Assembly (NCBI GenBank): GCA_024398435.1 | Contig: JAKSJD010000009.1 | Span: 28,987-92,986, forward strand | From: Bacteroidaceae bacterium | Lineage (GTDB): Bacteria; Bacteroidota; Bacteroidia; Bacteroidales; Bacteroidaceae | DNA: 64,000 nt | Reading direction: 5' to 3' | Shown here: positions 8,576-17,754 of the stretch, piece by piece | Layout: every line of letters starts with the position of its first letter | How positions within the stretch are numbered: the stretch's first letter is position 1 | Made by a program: the position numbers and the translations under genes | The notes under the pieces: model-generated | The model's input: the letters and a program-made list of their open reading frames with translations, nothing else | Database searches by the model: none | Told to the model about the DNA's origin: nothing

Positions 8576-9979
8576 ATGAACAAAGAGTTGAAAGAAATGT
8601 GGAATGCGTGCGTTGAGATCATCAAAGACAACATAACTCCTAGCCAATTCGACACATGGTTTTCATGCATTGAGCCAAAATCCTATGACGGACAACAGCT
8701 CATTATTACAGTGCCAAGCCATTTTGTGTACGAGCAACTGGAAGCTAACTACTGCGACTTATTAGCTAAAGTAATAGCCAGAGTGTATGGCAAAGGCACA
8801 AAACTCGCCTATAGCATACAGGAGATACAACATAAGTCTGAAATCAACAAACCATCTACAGCCAACCATAACATAACCAAGCAAGGGAAGGCATCATCTG
8901 CAGTGACCAACACTCCAGATGCTGCAATACAGTCCACTTCTGCAGAAGATCTGGATTCCCAGCTGAAGGAAAACTACACCTTCGACAACTTTATCGAAGG
9001 CGATAGCAACCGCTTGGCTCGAAGCGTTGGCGAAGCCATTGCCAAAAATCCGGCAAAGACTTTCAACCCAATGTTCATTTACGGACCTTCTGGATGTGGA
9101 AAAACCCACCTCATCAATGCTATCGGATGGAGCCTCAAAGAGCAACACCCAAGCATGAGAGTACTCTACATATCTGCCCACCTCTTCCAAGTGCAGTACA
9201 CAGAAGCCGTAAGACAAAACAAGACAAACGACTTCATAAACTTCTATCAAACAATAGATGCTCTCTTGATTGATGACGTTCACGAACTGTCAGGTCAGAC
9301 AAAGACACAGAACACGTTCTTCCACATCTTCAACCATCTGCACCTCAACAACAAGCAAATCATTCTTACAGCCGACAGACCTCCTATCGACATCATCGGA
9401 TTGGAAGACAGATTGCTCACACGTTTCAAATGGGGACTTCAGGCAGAAATTGAAAAGCCAACAAAAGCACTTTGCAGAGCTATTATCAATCATAGAGTAA
9501 AACAGCAAAACCTCCAAATCCCAGTCAATGTAATCAACTACATTGCAGAAAAGGTAAATGGAAGCGTGAGAGATATCGAAGGAATCATCAATTCCATGCT
9601 CGCATATTCGGTAGTATATAAGAGCGATATCACAATGAAGTTGGCCGACCTTGTGTTGCCAAGATACATAAAGGTAGATACCACTCCAATCAATATCGAC
9701 GATATCAAGAAACTGGTTTGCAAGCACTACCACATTACGGAAACCGAACTCTGTTCACAATCCCGTCGCCAGCCAATCAACCTCATCAGGCAGACAACAG
9801 CATATCTGGCAAGCAAGCTCACAGAGATGTCGAACTCACAGATAGGTCAGAACCTGGGCGGAAGAACTCATGCAACCATACTCCACTCTATCAAACACGT
9901 TCAGGAATTGGCAGAAGTCGACGACAACTTCAGGAATGATGTCGAAGAACTTACCAACGAAATCAAACGAAGTAAATAA
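8576..9979 (+). CDS. dnaA: Chromosomal replication initiator protein DnaA
   Basis: AAA+ ATPase that binds DnaA boxes at oriC and opens the origin. 467 residues, normal length. Domain I (about 1-75) starts LKEMWNACVEIIKDNITPSQF; a variable linker follows; the AAA+ core begins near 120 (YTFDNFIEGDSNRLA) with Walker A GPSGCGKT at 170-177 and Walker B LLIDDVHEL (Asp233-Asp234); domain IV (about 360-467) has the DNA-binding signature IGQNLGGRTHATILHSIKHV. The gene is monocistronic: own promoter, strong terminator at 10022. dnaN and recF are not adjacent, as is usual in Bacteroidetes, so dnaA alone does not locate oriC. Confidence 0.97.
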   Translation: MNKELKEMWNACVEIIKDNITPSQFDTWFSCIEPKSYDGQQLIITVPSHFVYEQLEANYCDLLAKVIARVYGKGTKLAYSIQEIQHKSEINKPSTANHNITKQGKASSAVTNTPDAAIQSTSAEDLDSQLKENYTFDNFIEGDSNRLARSVGEAIAKNPAKTFNPMFIYGPSGCGKTHLINAIGWSLKEQHPSMRVLYISAHLFQVQYTEAVRQNKTNDFINFYQTIDALLIDDVHELSGQTKTQNTFFHIFNHLHLNNKQIILTADRPPIDIIGLEDRLLTRFKWGLQAEIEKPTKALCRAIINHRVKQQNLQIPVNVINYIAEKVNGSVRDIEGIINSMLAYSVVYKSDITMKLADLVLPRYIKVDTTPINIDDIKKLVCKHYHITETELCSQSRRQPINLIRQTTAYLASKLTEMSNSQIGQNLGGRTHATILHSIKHVQELAEVDDNFRNDVEELTNEIKRSK

Positions 9980-10021
9980 AAAGTCTATTCAAGTTCACTA
10001 AAAACATAATGAAATCTTCTT

Positions 10022-10053
10022 TGGGGTTGCAGCAATGCAATCCCATTATTTTT
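10022..10053 (+). terminator. Intrinsic terminator of dnaA
   Basis: TGGGGTTGCA (10022-10031) and TGCAATCCCA (10036-10045) form a 10-bp stem with a GCAA loop, then TTATTTTTT. A TTACTTTG (10053-10060) follows directly. Between here and the nrdJ promoter (10060-10460) only AT-rich DNA is seen; the short open frames there have no recognisable product. Confidence 0.85.
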
Positions 10054-10459
10054 TACTTTGGATTAACATCCGAAACAAAACATTTACCAAAAGGAATAAC
10101 ATTTTCATAATCATTCTCCTAAAAACATCCAATAAAAAAGATAACACAATGGCATTGAAGAATATCCAAATGACACAATTATCACAAACAAAATCACAAT
10201 TCACGCACACAAAACTTACATTATGTCAAACATTACAATAATGCAAAAACAAATACTTAACAAAAGCAATTGCCAACACCGATTTTACACCTTTTGCAGA
10301 TAAAACAATGTAAACCATTCTAAACACCTCATTATCAGCGGAATTTTCCGTTTTGGAAAACTTTTCGCATAACTAAAATTTTTATTTCGTTAAAAATCAG
10401 TCATTTAACGATTCAAAATGGAAAACTTTTAACTTTTATTAAAAATTTTTCTAAAAACA

Positions 10460-10491
10460 TTTGGTAAATTCAAATAAGTGTTGTAGCTTTG
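10460..10491 (+). promoter_or_regulatory. Promoter of nrdJ
   Basis: TTTG (10460-10463), 20-bp spacer, TAGCTTTG (10484-10491). It gives a leader of about 155 nt in which no cobalamin-riboswitch box was found. Confidence 0.75.
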
Positions 10492-10652
10492 CAAGCGATT
10501 TCGATTTAGCAATGTGAGAAGATTACCAAAATGTATCATTGGCGAATGATATTTGTTCCTTAAACAAGAAAACCAACAAACCAACAATTTTATTTTTTAA
10601 GGAAACTAATCAATTCATCTGTACACAAAAATAAATAAGAAATATAAAAGAA

Positions 10653-13220
10653 ATGGAAACAAAAAAGACGTACAGTTACGATGAGGCATTTGATGCTTCA
10701 TTGAAGTATTTCGACGGCGATGAACTTGCTGCACGTGTGTGGGTCAACAAGTATGCTGTCAAAGATTCATTCGGCAACATCTATGAGCAATCACCAGAAG
10801 ATATGCACTGGAGAATTGCCAACGAGATTGCCAGAGTGGAAAATAAGTACAACAACCCAATGTCGGCACAGGAAGTGTTCGACCTCTTGGATCACTTCCG
10901 CTACATTGTACCAGCTGGAAGTCCTATGACTGGTATTGGCAACAACTATCAGGTTGCATCACTTAGCAATTGCTTTGTGATTGGTCTTGATGGTTCTGCC
11001 GACAGCTATGGTGCTATCATCAAGATTGATGAAGAGCAGGTACAACTCATGAAGCGTAGAGGTGGTGTTGGACACGACCTTTCTCACATTCGTCCAAAAG
11101 GCACTCCTGTCAAGAACTCCGCATTGACTTCTACAGGTCTTGTTCCTTTCATGGAGAGATACAGCAATTCCACTCGTGAAGTTGCTCAAGACGGTCGTCG
11201 TGGAGCTTTGATGCTTTCCGTTTCTATCAAGCATCCAGATTCAGAGTCATTCATCGATGCAAAGATGACAGAAGGTAAGGTAACTGGAGCCAACGTCAGT
11301 GTCCGTATCACAGACGACTTCATGAATGCAGCCATCAACGGACAGAAATTCATTCAACAATACCCTATTGATGCAGCTGTTCCTTCTGTAAGCAAGGAAA
11401 TCGAAGCAAGCGAATTGTGGAAGAAGATTGTACACAATGCATGGAAGAGTGCAGAACCTGGAGTATTGTTCTGGGATACAATCATCCGCGAAAGTGTACC
11501 TGATTGCTATGCTGACCTTGGTTACAAGACAATCAGTACAAACCCTTGCGGAGAAATTCCTCTTTGTCCTTATGACAGTTGCCGTTTGCTTGCAATCAAC
11601 CTTTATTCTTATGTTGACAATCCATTCACAAAGGATGCCAAGTTCAACTTTGATAAGTTCAGAAATCACGTTAGGGCAGCTCAACGCATCATGGATGACA
11701 TCATCGACCTCGAACTTGAGAAGATTGAACTCATCCAAAAGAAGGTTGAAAGCGATCCTGAAAGCGAAGAAGTGAAAGGCAGCGAACGCCACCTTTGGGA
11801 AAAGATATATAAGAAGAGTAAGCAAGGCCGTCGTACAGGTGTTGGTATTACTGCAGAAGGCGATATGCTTGCAGCTCTCGGCTTGACATACGGAACTCCT
11901 GAAGCATCATACTTCTCAACAGAGGTTCACAAGACTGTTGCTGTGGAAGCTTACCGCAGTTCGGTTCAGATGGCAAAGGAAAGAGGAGCATTCGATGTTT
12001 ACGATTCAGAAAGAGAAAAGAACAATCCATTCGTTAACCGCATCAAGAGTGTTGACCCTCAGCTCTATGAAGAGATGGTTAAGTACGGACGTAGAAATAT
12101 TGCCTGTCTTACTATTGCTCCAACTGGAACAACAAGCCTCATGACCCAGACGACATCAGGTATCGAGCCTGTATTCATGCCAGTTTACAAGCGTAGAAGA
12201 AAAGTCAATCCAAATGATACTAACGTTCACGTTGACTATACTGATGAAACAGGCGACTCATTCGAGGAATACATCGTTTACCATCCAAAGTTCCTCACAT
12301 GGATGAAGGTCAATGGTCTTGACACAACAAAAAGATATACTCAGGCAGAAATTGATGAACTCGTTCAGAAGTCTCCATATTTCAAGGCAACAGCAAATGA
12401 TGTCAACTGGCTTGAAAAGGTAAGAATGCAGGGAGCAATCCAGAAGTGGGTTGACCATTCAATCTCTGTAACCATCAACCTCCCAAGTGATGTTTCAGAA
12501 GAACTTGTAAACCAACTCTACATCGAAGCATGGAAGTGTGGCTGTAAGGGATGTACGGTTTATCGCGACGGAAGCCGCAGCGGTGTGCTTATCTCTACAA
12601 AGGGTGATGGCGAAAACAAGAAGAAAGCAGAAGGACAGGAAGAAGAACCTTGCAACTGCCCACCACCAGTAGTGACTGAAGTTCGTCCAAGAAGTCTTGA
12701 ATGTGATGTTGTCCGTTTCCAGAACAATAAGGAAAGATGGGTTGCATTCGTAGGTCTTCTCAATGGTTATCCATACGAAATCTTCACCGGTGTGCTTGAC
12801 GACGAAGATGGTATTGCATTGCCAAAGACAGTTGTAAAGGGTCACATCATCAAGAACTATGATGACGAAGGCAACAAGAGATACGACTTCCAGTTCGAGA
12901 ACCGCAGAGGATACAAGACAACAATCGAAGGTCTGTCAGAAAAGTTCAATAAGGAATACTGGAACTATGCAAAGCTTATCAGTGGAGTGCTTCGCTATCG
13001 TATGCCACTGACAAATGCCATCAAGCTCGTTGCTTCACTTCAACTCGAGAGCGAAAGCATCAACACTTGGAAGAATGGTGTAGAAAGAGCCCTCAAGAAA
13101 TACGTTCAGGATGGAGAAAAGGCAACTGGACAGAAGTGTCCAAACTGTGGACAGGAAACCCTCGTTTATCAGGAAGGTTGCTTGATTTGCACTAACTGTG
13201 GTCATTCAAGATGTGGATAG
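10653..13220 (+). CDS. nrdJ: Adenosylcobalamin-dependent (class II) ribonucleoside-diphosphate reductase
   Basis: Makes deoxyribonucleotides from ribonucleotides using a B12-derived radical, without oxygen. 855 residues. Active-site elements visible are SNCF with Cys107, NPCGE at 297-301 with its cysteine, and the conserved LTIAPTGTTSLM segment. The C-terminal part carries Cys-rich sequences (CGCKGCTVYRDGSRSGVL, then CPNCGQE and CLICTNCGHSRCG at the very end), consistent with the redox and zinc-binding tail of the B12-dependent family. No second subunit is adjacent, as expected. folB overlaps its last codons by 10 bp, so translation is probably coupled. The enzyme implies a need for cobalamin, in line with the MetH activation protein at 52374-53111. 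Confidence 0.95.
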   Translation: METKKTYSYDEAFDASLKYFDGDELAARVWVNKYAVKDSFGNIYEQSPEDMHWRIANEIARVENKYNNPMSAQEVFDLLDHFRYIVPAGSPMTGIGNNYQVASLSNCFVIGLDGSADSYGAIIKIDEEQVQLMKRRGGVGHDLSHIRPKGTPVKNSALTSTGLVPFMERYSNSTREVAQDGRRGALMLSVSIKHPDSESFIDAKMTEGKVTGANVSVRITDDFMNAAINGQKFIQQYPIDAAVPSVSKEIEASELWKKIVHNAWKSAEPGVLFWDTIIRESVPDCYADLGYKTISTNPCGEIPLCPYDSCRLLAINLYSYVDNPFTKDAKFNFDKFRNHVRAAQRIMDDIIDLELEKIELIQKKVESDPESEEVKGSERHLWEKIYKKSKQGRRTGVGITAEGDMLAALGLTYGTPEASYFSTEVHKTVAVEAYRSSVQMAKERGAFDVYDSEREKNNPFVNRIKSVDPQLYEEMVKYGRRNIACLTIAPTGTTSLMTQTTSGIEPVFMPVYKRRRKVNPNDTNVHVDYTDETGDSFEEYIVYHPKFLTWMKVNGLDTTKRYTQAEIDELVQKSPYFKATANDVNWLEKVRMQGAIQKWVDHSISVTINLPSDVSEELVNQLYIEAWKCGCKGCTVYRDGSRSGVLISTKGDGENKKKAEGQEEEPCNCPPPVVTEVRPRSLECDVVRFQNNKERWVAFVGLLNGYPYEIFTGVLDDEDGIALPKTVVKGHIIKNYDDEGNKRYDFQFENRRGYKTTIEGLSEKFNKEYWNYAKLISGVLRYRMPLTNAIKLVASLQLESESINTWKNGVERALKKYVQDGEKATGQKCPNCGQETLVYQEGCLICTNCGHSRCG

Positions 13221-13606
13221 TACTGAACAACCTTAGGTTCTACTCCTATCATGGAGTGCTGCCTCAAGAATCAATAGTCGGAGGTTACTACACGGTAAAC
13301 CTCCGACTTGGTATCAGCAGCAATGAAGCCTTGCACAAAGACGACATCGACTGCACGGTAAACTATGCAGAAGTCTTTGAGGCAGTCAAGGCAGAAATGC
13401 AGATTCCGTCAAAGCTGATTGAGCGCGTTTGCGGCCGAATCATCAGTCGTCTTTTCGCTTCGTTCCCTTTAATCGACTGCATCGAACTGTCAGTCGTCAA
13501 GGAAAATCCGCCGATGGGAGCAGAAACTTCAGGATGCGGAGTTGAGGTAAGTATTAGCCGAAGCAATTGGGAAAATGAATGCTTTGTCAATGAAAAGGAA
13601 GAATAA
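13211..13606 (+). CDS. folB: Dihydroneopterin aldolase
   Basis: A 131-residue folate-pathway enzyme that cleaves 7,8-dihydroneopterin to 6-hydroxymethyl-dihydropterin and glycolaldehyde. Family features are the start LNNLRFYSYHGVLPQE, DDIDCTVNYAEVFEAVKAEM, the lysine-containing IELSVVKENPPMGAE and a beta-strand end. The ATG at 13211 lies inside the last codons of nrdJ (stop at 13220), so both are on one transcript and likely coupled; folate and deoxynucleotide synthesis are metabolically linked through thymidylate. A terminator that overlaps the next promoter follows at 13625. Confidence 0.93.
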   Translation: MWIVLNNLRFYSYHGVLPQESIVGGYYTVNLRLGISSNEALHKDDIDCTVNYAEVFEAVKAEMQIPSKLIERVCGRIISRLFASFPLIDCIELSVVKENPPMGAETSGCGVEVSISRSNWENECFVNEKEE

Positions 13607-13624
13607 ATAAGGTTAATATATAAT

Positions 13625-13671
13625 AAAATGTGCTTTGTAGGTTGTACATTGCACATTTTTTATTATCTTTG
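13625..13671 (+). promoter_or_regulatory. folB terminator overlapping the MFS-transporter promoter
   Basis: AAAATGTGC (13625-13633) pairs with GCACATTTT (13651-13659), followed by more T: an intrinsic terminator. Its loop carries TTG (13642-13644), and TATCTTTG (13664-13671) comes right after the T-tract, with a 19-bp spacer. One element thus ends folB and starts the next gene. Confidence 0.65.
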
Positions 13672-13719
13672 CAAATGAAATCCTATAATACCGATATTAA
13701 TTAATCAATTCAATAAACT

Positions 13720-15195
13720 ATGGTACAAACCGAATCTACACAGCAAAAGTTGATGACAAACTGGAGATGGTGGCTTTGCTCACTCCTCTTTGTTGCAACT
13801 ACAGTCAACTATCTCGACCGTCAGGTGCTTAGTTTGACTTACGAAGAATTCATCAAGCCAGAGTTCCACTGGAGTGATGCCGACTATGGAACAATCACAT
13901 CGTTCTTCTCTATTTTCTATGCAATCGCATGCCTCTTCGCAGGTAAGTTCGTCGATTGGATGGGAACTAAGAAGGGTTACATCATCAGCATCTTTGTTTG
14001 GAGCCTTGGTGCCTGTCTGCATGCAGCATGTGGTTGGGCTACAACAAGCATTGTCGGAGCCGACCTCATTGGTCCTCAGGGACTTCAAGCACTCGAAGCC
14101 GGAAGCAATGTCACCTTGGCTGTAGCTACTACTTCCGTCTATCTGTTCCTCCTCTGCCGCGGTATTCTCGCTCTTGGTGAAGCAGGAAACTTCCCTGCAG
14201 CCATCAAGGTTGTAGCTGAATACTATCCAAAGAAAGACCGCGCATTCGCAACAAGTATCTTCAATGCCGGTGCTTCAGTAGGTGCACTTGCAGCTCCTCT
14301 CTGCATTCCTGTATTGGCAAAGAACTACGGATGGGAAATGGCATTCATCATCATTGGTGCTCTCGGATTCATCTGGATATTCTTCTGGCAGTTCATGTAT
14401 GAAAAGCCTGAGAACAGCAAGCATGTAAATGCAGCCGAACTCGAATACATCCACCTTGACGACAATGCAGAAGGCGAAGAAGTGAAGGCTGAACCTGCAA
14501 AGGAAGAAAAGGCTATTCCTTTCCTCCAGTGCTTCAAGTACAAGCAGACATGGTCGTTCATCACTGGTAAGTTCTTCACTGATGGTGTTTGGTGGTTCTT
14601 CCTCTTCTGGGCACCTTCTTACTTCGACAATCAGTTCGGAGCAAAGGCATCAAGTCCACTTGGTCAGGGCCTTATCTTCACACTTTATGCAATCGTGACT
14701 GTAGTCAGCATTGGTGGTGGTTATCTTCCAAAGGTATTTGTCGACAAGAAGGGTATGGAGCCTTACAGCGGACGAATGCTCGCAATGCTCATCTTTGCAT
14801 TCTTCCCAATTGCAGCCCTCTTTGCTCAGCCACTCGGCATCAAGCTCGACACTCCTTGGTGGCCAGCAATTCTCATCGGTATTGCAGCAGCCGGACACCA
14901 GGCATGGTCGGCTAACCTGTTCTCAACTATCGGCGACATGTTCCCAAAGAGCACAATTGCCAGCATCACAGGTATTGGTGCAACAGCCGGAGGTATTGGT
15001 TCAATGATTATCCAGAAGGCAGCCGGCAACCTCTTCACTTATGCTGAAGAACAAGGAAGTGCATTCCAATTCTTCGGATTCGAAGGCAAGCCAGCTGGTT
15101 ATTTCATCGTGTTCTGCTTCTGCGGAATCGCTTACCTTCTCGCATGGGTTATCATGAAGGGCCTCGTACCAAAGTATAAGCCAATCAAGGCATAA
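13720..15195 (+). CDS. MFS transporter, ACS family (hexuronate-transporter-like)
   Basis: A 491-residue inner-membrane permease of the major facilitator superfamily with about twelve hydrophobic segments. The N-terminal NWRWWLCSLLFVATTVNYLDRQVLS and the loop AGKFVDWMGTKKGY (MFS motif A, residues about 77-90) are typical of the anion:cation symporter branch containing ExuT-like hexuronate carriers. A charged cytoplasmic loop (EEVKAEPAKEEKAI, about 256-269) separates the halves. The hexuronate assignment rests on resemblance only; no uronate catabolic genes are nearby, although xylan and mannan enzymes in this window could release acidic sugars. It has its own promoter; downstream is a 22-bp-period repeat region separating it from the convergent GH26 gene. 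Confidence 0.82.
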   Translation: MVQTESTQQKLMTNWRWWLCSLLFVATTVNYLDRQVLSLTYEEFIKPEFHWSDADYGTITSFFSIFYAIACLFAGKFVDWMGTKKGYIISIFVWSLGACLHAACGWATTSIVGADLIGPQGLQALEAGSNVTLAVATTSVYLFLLCRGILALGEAGNFPAAIKVVAEYYPKKDRAFATSIFNAGASVGALAAPLCIPVLAKNYGWEMAFIIIGALGFIWIFFWQFMYEKPENSKHVNAAELEYIHLDDNAEGEEVKAEPAKEEKAIPFLQCFKYKQTWSFITGKFFTDGVWWFFLFWAPSYFDNQFGAKASSPLGQGLIFTLYAIVTVVSIGGGYLPKVFVDKKGMEPYSGRMLAMLIFAFFPIAALFAQPLGIKLDTPWWPAILIGIAAAGHQAWSANLFSTIGDMFPKSTIASITGIGATAGGIGSMIIQKAAGNLFTYAEEQGSAFQFFGFEGKPAGYFIVFCFCGIAYLLAWVIMKGLVPKYKPIKA

Positions 15196-15231
15196 GCCTC
15201 AAAGACTCGACTTTTCTGATTCATCGGAAAA

Positions 15232-15341
15232 TTCATTATAAGGTTTGACCTCATTTCTTATTAGAAGTGAGGTCATTTCTTATAAGACTCACGCCTATTT
15301 CTTATAATGTTTCGGATGTTTTCTTATAATGTTTTCTAGAA
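15232..15341. repeat. Five-unit 22-bp array, TTTCTTATAA word
   Basis: TTTCTTAT starts at 15254, 15276, 15298 and 15320, each exactly 22 bp apart; a variant TTCATTAT at 15232 makes a fifth unit. The first 10 bp are conserved and the remaining 12 drift, with GAGGTCA or similar before the next unit. It lies between the convergent MFS and GH26 genes. Confidence 0.8.
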
Positions 15342-15363
15342 AGCATATTGCTTCGCAAATCAT

Positions 15364-15429
15364 ACGATCATGGTCGTAAGGCCATACGATCATGTTCGTA
15401 AGGCGATACGATCGTGATCGTATCGATAA
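15364..15429. repeat. Three-unit 22-bp array, ACGATCATGNTCGTA word
   Basis: Three units (15364, 15386, 15408) share a near-palindromic core TACGATCATGATCGTA. They stay in the same 22-bp phase as the neighbouring array (15320 + 2 x 22 = 15364), with one unrelated 22-bp segment between. A second locus at 37320 uses almost the same word. Confidence 0.8.
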
Positions 15430-15480
15430 AACTCCTATAGAAATTTACGAATGAAGCAAGAATAGGAAAAATATGGAGCT

Positions 15481-16908
15481 TTAATTATTGGAAATGTTTT
15501 CCAAAGTGATGACACGGGAATCTTCCATACATTTGTGCCATTCCTCATTGCTTGTCTTGCTGACAAACCGACCATTCCACGTCTGATACCAAGGCATCCA
15601 CCACGACCAAACGGCCTCATCGTCGAATTCGCTCTGAATATCAGGTATCGGGCCATTCTCTGACAGAGCTATTATCTTCTTTCCCTTAGTAAGCGTCTTC
15701 AGTAAATCGAATGTCGTGTAACTGCTCGAGTAGTCAAAATTACCATTATAAATATCGGCTGAAACCACATCATAATACTCGTTTCCAGGATTCCAAGGGG
15801 CATCATCCACACCGGCATTCCATACCCAAATCACATTGTGGACACCTTTCACCTTGACCATTTCATCGAATATCAACTTATAAAGTTGGCGGAAGGCAGA
15901 TGAACCTTCCCTTCCCCACCAAAACCATCCACCACTGGCCTCGTGCAAAGGACGGAAAATGCAAGCGATTCCTTCCTCTTGAAGTTGAAGCAAGCAATCG
16001 GCCACACGGTCAATATCTTTCAAGACGTACTTATAAAGTTGGGATGAAGTATTCCAACTGCCGTCTGGATTCAGGGCATTCGAGATCTTCATATCCGACT
16101 TTTCGGTGTAGAATTCTTCTGTTTTCCGACTTGGATCTCTCCAATGCCAAGTGAAAGCAGGTATTCCTCCCTTGCGATAAATATCTTTCGCCAAAGCCAT
16201 TGTCTTTCGGGAATAATCACTCATTCCGTTGGAATCTTCGCTTCTTCCCGTTGTGTTCATAAAGTCGAAGCCGACAAGTGCCGGATATTTCCCAGAAGCA
16301 TTATAGACAGCAACCATATCTGCATGCTGACAGACATTGCCGTTTGCCGAACTCATATCGCCGGTCATTATACCAGAGATTGTTTTCTTTCCGAAGTTGT
16401 CGAGAAGGAATGAATACAACTTTCGGGCAGCATCCGTTGCCTCAGGGTCAACCGGAACAGGAGAAATATCAAATTTCAGAGTCGTTTTGCTTCTTTCTAT
16501 TCGGATGTAGTCAATGTCAAACCATGTCCAACTTGGTTTTATCACGATTTCGTTTGTTCCTTTCTTCATGATGAAAGTTCCGACTTCCACTTCTCCATAG
16601 CTATTAAGCTTGAATGTGGAAGTGTTGCCTCTAACCGAACAATTCACGTGTTTCTCCCCTCCTACACCTGAACCAGTAACATACACTTTATACTTACCTT
16701 GTTTCCCAGCCTTAAATGAAAAACTTATGCTGCCATTGCCTTCCGTGATTCTTACAGCTTTGCCTTTGGAGAATTGACTATCGCTAACAACACTGCTATG
16801 CAAACATTTGGCTTTTTCCGCCTCCAACTTAGTTGCTGCAGTAATATTATGCCAAGCCAAGCCGCACAATAATATGCAGAAAAGAAATAATCGTCTAAAC
16901 ATACTCAT
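15481..16908 (-). CDS. Secreted GH26 beta-mannanase with N-terminal carbohydrate-binding module
   Basis: A 475-residue exported enzyme expected to cut beta-1,4-mannan or glucomannan. A signal peptide (about 1-24, FRRLFLFCILLCGLAWHNITA) is followed by a CBM6/35-like beta-sandwich (about 28-140, ending WFDIDYIRIE). The GH26 domain follows (about 150-460): acid/base Glu323 in RPLHEASGGWFWWG and nucleophile Glu417 in IIALSENGPI, with WHWRDPS and VIWVWNAG typical of the clan A barrel. It is 31 bp behind the EFR1-type gene, so may be co-transcribed with it and corA, an odd partner set for a polysaccharide enzyme. No convincing terminator was seen before the 22-bp arrays. An ATG two codons in (16902) is an alternative start. 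Confidence 0.9.
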   Translation of the reverse strand: MSMFRRLFLFCILLCGLAWHNITAATKLEAEKAKCLHSSVVSDSQFSKGKAVRITEGNGSISFSFKAGKQGKYKVYVTGSGVGGEKHVNCSVRGNTSTFKLNSYGEVEVGTFIMKKGTNEIVIKPSWTWFDIDYIRIERSKTTLKFDISPVPVDPEATDAARKLYSFLLDNFGKKTISGIMTGDMSSANGNVCQHADMVAVYNASGKYPALVGFDFMNTTGRSEDSNGMSDYSRKTMALAKDIYRKGGIPAFTWHWRDPSRKTEEFYTEKSDMKISNALNPDGSWNTSSQLYKYVLKDIDRVADCLLQLQEEGIACIFRPLHEASGGWFWWGREGSSAFRQLYKLIFDEMVKVKGVHNVIWVWNAGVDDAPWNPGNEYYDVVSADIYNGNFDYSSSYTTFDLLKTLTKGKKIIALSENGPIPDIQSEFDDEAVWSWWMPWYQTWNGRFVSKTSNEEWHKCMEDSRVITLENISNN

Positions 16909-16939
16909 TAATAAGATTTTTGATTGGTATTATCTTTAT

Positions 16940-17704
16940 CTACTTTGCGTTCTTGAATAAGTATTGACCTTTATTCTTCGTGAACACTCCCCATTCTATT
17001 GCATGGGATTCGCAACTATGATAGCATCGCATGCACTGGACACATTCCTTGCCCCACTCAGGCAACTTATCGCCATCAAGAGTTATATTGTGGTAAGGAC
17101 AAACTTTCACGCATTTACCACATTTGCGGCAATTGTCATTAGTCTTGAAATGCTTTGAAGTGATGAGGAAACGATTGAAAAACGGACGGATAATATTACT
17201 CTTTGCCCACTTGAATCCACCAGGAATAGTGTCGAACAATTCTCGCTTATCTATAATATCATCGACAATCTGCTCAAGGCGAACCTGAGCATTGCGAAGC
17301 TTCATCTGTTCCTTATCCTCTGGATCCACATCGAAACCTGGCAGACACACATAAGATTCCGGCATCTGGACAGCATAACCGAGGTCACACTTCCAACCTT
17401 TTTTTTCCACATCCTTGCAGAATATTTCCGCTGTCTTGCCCGTATCATCTCCACAAGTTGTAACGAAATAGACATACGAAGGCGTACTTTCAAGTTGCAT
17501 TCGCTCGATAAACTGCTCCACAAACACTGGCACTCCCCAACCATAGCAAGGGAAAATGAAGCCAAGACGCTCTTCTGGTCTCAACTTATAGTGCATGTTG
17601 CCAGCAAACTCATCAGGGATGAACTTCAGTTCGTCCCCGATTTCCTGAGCTACATATTCTGCAACCCATCCGCTGTTTCCCGTTCCTGTGAAATAGAATA
17701 TCAT
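16940..17704 (-). CDS. EFR1-type protein: flavodoxin-like domain plus two [4Fe-4S] clusters
   Basis: A 254-residue cytoplasmic electron-transfer protein. The N-terminal half is flavodoxin-like with the FMN phosphate loop FTGTGNSGWVAEYVA and FIFPCYGWGVPVFVEQF; the C-terminal half has two ferredoxin cluster motifs, CRKCGKCVKVCP and CVQCMRCYHSCE. This is the EFR1-family layout; such proteins shuttle electrons between ferredoxin and flavin partners, but the reaction is unknown. A longer frame would begin with TTG at 17710; the ATG at 17704 is preferred because the flavodoxin strand IFYFTGTGN begins right there. It sits 50 bp after corA and 31 bp before the GH26 gene, all leftward. Confidence 0.85.
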   Translation of the reverse strand: MIFYFTGTGNSGWVAEYVAQEIGDELKFIPDEFAGNMHYKLRPEERLGFIFPCYGWGVPVFVEQFIERMQLESTPSYVYFVTTCGDDTGKTAEIFCKDVEKKGWKCDLGYAVQMPESYVCLPGFDVDPEDKEQMKLRNAQVRLEQIVDDIIDKRELFDTIPGGFKWAKSNIIRPFFNRFLITSKHFKTNDNCRKCGKCVKVCPYHNITLDGDKLPEWGKECVQCMRCYHSCESHAIEWGVFTKNKGQYLFKNAK

Positions 17705-17754
17705 GGGCAATTAGGATTTTTCAATTGCGATTATGCTTTATTTCCTTCGAATGA

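Noticed and set aside
8231-8647. 139-codon minus-strand frame over the dnaA promoter
   Set aside because: Overlaps the dnaA promoter and start, with no recognisable family; a shadow of AT-rich DNA and dnaA codons.
10035-10241. 68-codon frame after dnaA
   Set aside because: Starts inside the terminator; composition is that of AT-rich spacer and no product is recognisable.
10498-10652. Cobalamin riboswitch before nrdJ
   Set aside because: No B12-box-like sequence in the 155-nt leader.
15232-15429. 22-bp arrays as CRISPR arrays
   Set aside because: Units abut with no unique spacers, are too short and degenerate for CRISPR repeats, and no cas gene is present.
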